Source of the DNA: Rhodobacter sp.
GTDB taxonomy: Bacteria; Pseudomonadota; Alphaproteobacteria; Rhodobacterales; Rhodobacteraceae
NCBI GenBank assembly: GCA_030066215.1
Contig: JASJCA010000015.1
Location: forward strand, 1-42,044
Direction of reading: 5' to 3'
DNA: 42,044 bases
The stretch's first letter is position 1, and each line of letters starts with the position of its first letter. Under the pieces are notes generated by a model that was given only the letters and a program-made list of their open reading frames with translations, was not told where the DNA came from and did no database searches. A program made the position numbers and the translations under genes. Positions 40,138 to 42,044 of the stretch are shown piece after piece.

Positions 40138-40542
40138 TCAGGCCTGCGCCAGCACCTGCCAGCCGATCAGCAAAGTGCAGACCCAGCTTGCGGTGAAGAT
40201 GATCGGCCGGACCGGGAACCGGGCGAGGCCGCTGATCATGCCGGCGGCATGGATCACACGCAGCCAGAAGAACGCGACGCTGGCCCAAACCGTCACTGCG
40301 GTCGACACCTGCAGCACATGTGCCACCAGCACGATCACCGCAAAGGGCAGCATCTGCTCGATCAGGTTCAGATGCGCGCGATGGGCGCGGTGCACCCAGG
40401 CGGGCAGGGCGGTCAGGTCGGGCGGCCGGGTGAAGTCGGTGGTGTCGACGGCTTTTTGCACGTTGACCCCGACGATGTAGGGGATCCAGAGCGAGGCCGC
40501 CAAAAGCGCAGTCAGCACCAAATAGGTCAGTTCCAGGGTCAT
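40138..40542 (-). CDS. MAPEG family membrane protein
   Basis: A 134-residue protein with four predicted membrane helices: LTYLVLTALLAASLWIPYIVGV, LIEQMLPFAVIVLVAHVLQ, AVTVWASVAFFWLRVIHAAGMIS and RPIIFTASWVCTLLIGWQVLA. The MAPEG (membrane-associated proteins in eicosanoid and glutathione metabolism) pattern includes RAHRAHLNLIEQMLPFAV and FWLRVIHAAGM. Bacterial members are usually membrane glutathione transferase-like or of unknown role. It starts one base after the ArsR-SRPBCC gene, so it is in that operon and likely under the same palindromic operators. Confidence 0.9.
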   Translation of the reverse strand: MTLELTYLVLTALLAASLWIPYIVGVNVQKAVDTTDFTRPPDLTALPAWVHRAHRAHLNLIEQMLPFAVIVLVAHVLQVSTAVTVWASVAFFWLRVIHAAGMISGLARFPVRPIIFTASWVCTLLIGWQVLAQA

Positions 40543-40543
40543 C

Positions 40544-41302
40544 CTACATGCCTCCCATCGGGGCCTTCAGCGGCTCGCCGGTTTCAAGGTAGCTTTTCAG
40601 CGACGAAAACTCGCGCGCCCAACCCTCGGCGACATCGTCCAGACCCGGCGGAATACCATAGTGTTCAAGCGTCAGCTTGCACATCGGACCCTCGACCTCG
40701 ATCAGGTAGACGCAACGCGACGCAGGGGTGTCCGGGCCCAGCCATTTCGGCTCGAAGGTGGTTTCGATGCGCGATTTCGGGTCGAGTTTCAGCACCTTGG
40801 TTTCCAGCATCGAATTGCCGTCGGGTGTTTTGTAGACCACCGTGCCGCCCTCTGAATGGTCGCCTTCGACCGCCGACGCCATGAAATGGTAGGCCCCCAT
40901 CTTCTCGGGGTCGGTCAATGCGTCCCACAAAGCATCTTGTGTGGTACGGATGAAGGTCTGCATCATGAAATCGGGTTTCTCGGTCATTTGGGCGGCTCCT
41001 TCTAATTTGGCCTTTAGATCAATCAGATGACGGGCCTGGGGTTTGGCGATTAAAGGCTCGATCCAGCGGTCGAGCACCTCTTGCAGGGGCACGGCATTCA
41101 GGTAGTGGTATTTGAACCGGCCCCGTTTTACGGACACGACGAGGCCCGAGGCTTCGAGCACCTTGAGATGCTTCATCACCCCGAACCGGGTCATCTCGAG
41201 CCCCTCTTCCAGCTCTTGCAGGCTTTGGCCGTCCTTCCGGCGCAGGCTGTCCAGAAGCACGCGGCGCGAGGGGTCGTTCAGGGCTTTGAAGATCGCGTCC
41301 AT
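40544..41302 (-). CDS. ArsR regulator fused to SRPBCC (AHSA1-like) domain
   Basis: A 252-residue fusion. The N-terminal winged helix is MDAIFKALNDPSRRVLLDSLRRKDGQSLQELEEGLEMTRFGVMKHLKVLEASGLVVSVKRGRFKYHYLNAVPLQEVLDRW (1-82). The SRPBCC/AHSA1 ligand-binding barrel covers about 115-252 (MMQTFIRTTQDALWDALTDPEKMGAYHFMASAVEGDHSEGGTVVYK... and KLTLEHYGIPPGLDDVAEGWAREFSSLKSYLETGEPL). In most genomes these occur as separate neighbouring genes, so fusion suggests a one-component sensor repressor. ATG 41300-41302 starts the conserved domain. Two tandem palindromes lie 14-45 bases upstream. MAPEG follows. Confidence 0.92.
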   Translation of the reverse strand: MDAIFKALNDPSRRVLLDSLRRKDGQSLQELEEGLEMTRFGVMKHLKVLEASGLVVSVKRGRFKYHYLNAVPLQEVLDRWIEPLIAKPQARHLIDLKAKLEGAAQMTEKPDFMMQTFIRTTQDALWDALTDPEKMGAYHFMASAVEGDHSEGGTVVYKTPDGNSMLETKVLKLDPKSRIETTFEPKWLGPDTPASRCVYLIEVEGPMCKLTLEHYGIPPGLDDVAEGWAREFSSLKSYLETGEPLKAPMGGM

Positions 41303-41315
41303 GGGGTGCTTATAA

Positions 41316-41347
41316 GTGACTAGATAGTCACGTGACAAGATAGTCAC
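41316..41347. promoter_or_regulatory. Two abutting 16-bp palindromic operators
   Basis: GTGACTAGATAGTCAC (41316-41331) and GTGACAAGATAGTCAC (41332-41347) lie end to end. Each has GTGAC/GTCAC half-sites separated by six bases. They lie just upstream of the ArsR-SRPBCC start and between it and the divergent hydrolase, so they can control both. Their minus strands contain TATCTT and TATCTA, which may overlap a -10 element. Confidence 0.75.
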
Positions 41348-41421
41348 GTAAAGATTCTGGCCGCTCCCGGCTTGGAATTCCGGCCCGGGATGTGGCAAAG
41401 CGTTGAAAAGCCGAGGGACTT

Positions 41422-42044
41422 ATGCAGCAGCCAGCCATTCTCGACACCCCCCAGGGCCGCCGGATCGCTTATCATCTGACCCGCGGCAAGGCGCCAACGG
41501 TGGTGTTTCTCGGCGGTTTTCGCAGCGACATGGAGGGCACCAAGGCGCTGCATCTCGAATCATGGGCGCGCGAACGCGGCCGTGCGTTCCTGCGGCTCGA
41601 CTATTCCGGGCATGGGGCATCGTCGGGCGACTTCCTCGACGGCTGCATCGGCGATTGGGCCGAAGACGCGTATCAAACGGTCAGTGCAGTAACCGAGGGG
41701 CCGGTGCTGCTGGTCGGCTCGTCGATGGGCGGATGGATCGCGCTGCTCTTGGCGAAACGGCTTGCCCGGGTCGCCGGGCTGGTCGGCATCGCCTCGGCGC
41801 CCGACTTCACCGAGGTTTCGATGTGGGACGGGTTCGACGATGCGCAACGGGCCGAGCTTGCCGAAACCGGACAGGTCGCGTTGCCCTCGGACTATTCCGA
41901 CGAGCCCTACATCATCACCAAGCGCCTGATCGAGGACGGCCGCAACCAGCTGGTGCTGCGCAGCCCGCTCGACCTGCCGTATCCCGTCCGCTTCCTACAA
42001 GGCACCGCCGATGCGGATGTCGAGCTGTCGGTCGCCCTGCGGCT
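41422..42044 (+). CDS. Alpha/beta hydrolase, 5' part
   Basis: First 207 residues of an alpha/beta hydrolase that runs off the right edge of the window. MQQPAILDTPQGRRIAYHLTRGKAPTVVFLGGFRSDMEGTKALHLESWARERGRAFLRLDYSGHGASSGDFLDGCIGDWAEDAYQTV is followed by VLLVGSSMGGWIALLLAKRLA, with the nucleophile Ser in the GSSMGGW elbow. RLDYSGHGASSG carries the oxyanion/aspartate-side features. The catalytic Asp and His would lie near or beyond residue 200. It resembles palmitoyl-thioesterase/ABHD10-like esterases. It starts 75 bases from the divergent operators, so it may share control with the ArsR-SRPBCC regulator. Confidence 0.88.
   Translation, partial: MQQPAILDTPQGRRIAYHLTRGKAPTVVFLGGFRSDMEGTKALHLESWARERGRAFLRLDYSGHGASSGDFLDGCIGDWAEDAYQTVSAVTEGPVLLVGSSMGGWIALLLAKRLARVAGLVGIASAPDFTEVSMWDGFDDAQRAELAETGQVALPSDYSDEPYIITKRLIEDGRNQLVLRSPLDLPYPVRFLQGTADADVELSVALR

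Overview
The window is a chromosomal segment from a high-G+C alphaproteobacterium, almost certainly a member of the Rhodobacterales (Roseobacter/Rhodobacter lineage). Supporting signs are an FoF1-ATPase Fo cluster with paired b' and b subunits and no F1 genes beside it, zinc-free L31, ThyX rather than ThyA, Hint-domain and DUF1194 proteins, strongly C/G-ending codons, and the hairpin-rich intergenic elements typical of this group.

Left part (1-10.4 kb): the 3' end of metK and a Hint-domain protein point right. A long leftward series then follows the conserved order ffh-rpsP-rimM-trmD-rplS-rpmE. It is expanded by five tandem, translationally coupled GNAT acetyltransferases and a chorismate mutase between ffh and rpsP, and by a sulfotransferase-like gene between rimM and trmD. 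ffh has a recognisable promoter and a leader with four hairpins.

Middle part (10.4-28.2 kb): an AsmA-like membrane protein, a divergent azoreductase/LysR pair, a ClbS/DfsB-like protein, an ArsR regulator with a candidate operator, and the Fo operon atpI-atpB-atpE-atpF'-atpF with promoter and intrinsic terminator. Next come small secreted or hypothetical proteins, an aspartate aminotransferase, the XRE regulator-sdhE pair, an LdtR-type regulator, two DUF1194 secreted proteins coupled to a glyoxalase, and a Slam-type outer-membrane exporter with its partner surface lipoprotein (type XI secretion). thyX closes the block.

Right part (28.2-42 kb): an AT-richer, probably acquired gene for an OLD/TOPRIM ATPase-nuclease overlaps the thyX stop codon. 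It is followed by an orphan antitoxin-like protein, a YHS protein, several small secreted proteins, a cold-shock protein, an ArsC/Spx-like protein, and a complete bufferin (copper-binding RiPP) operon bufA-bufB-bufC-bufD. After that come thrS, an ArsR-SRPBCC fusion regulator with MAPEG protein behind two abutting palindromic operators, and the start of an alpha/beta hydrolase.

The items most worth following are the OLD/TOPRIM gene, the Slam-lipoprotein pair, the bufferin operon, the five-GNAT array inside a ribosomal operon, the structured ffh leader, and an inverted pair of structured 78-bp repeats showing base-pair covariation. No tRNA, rRNA, CRISPR array, transposase or integrase was seen.
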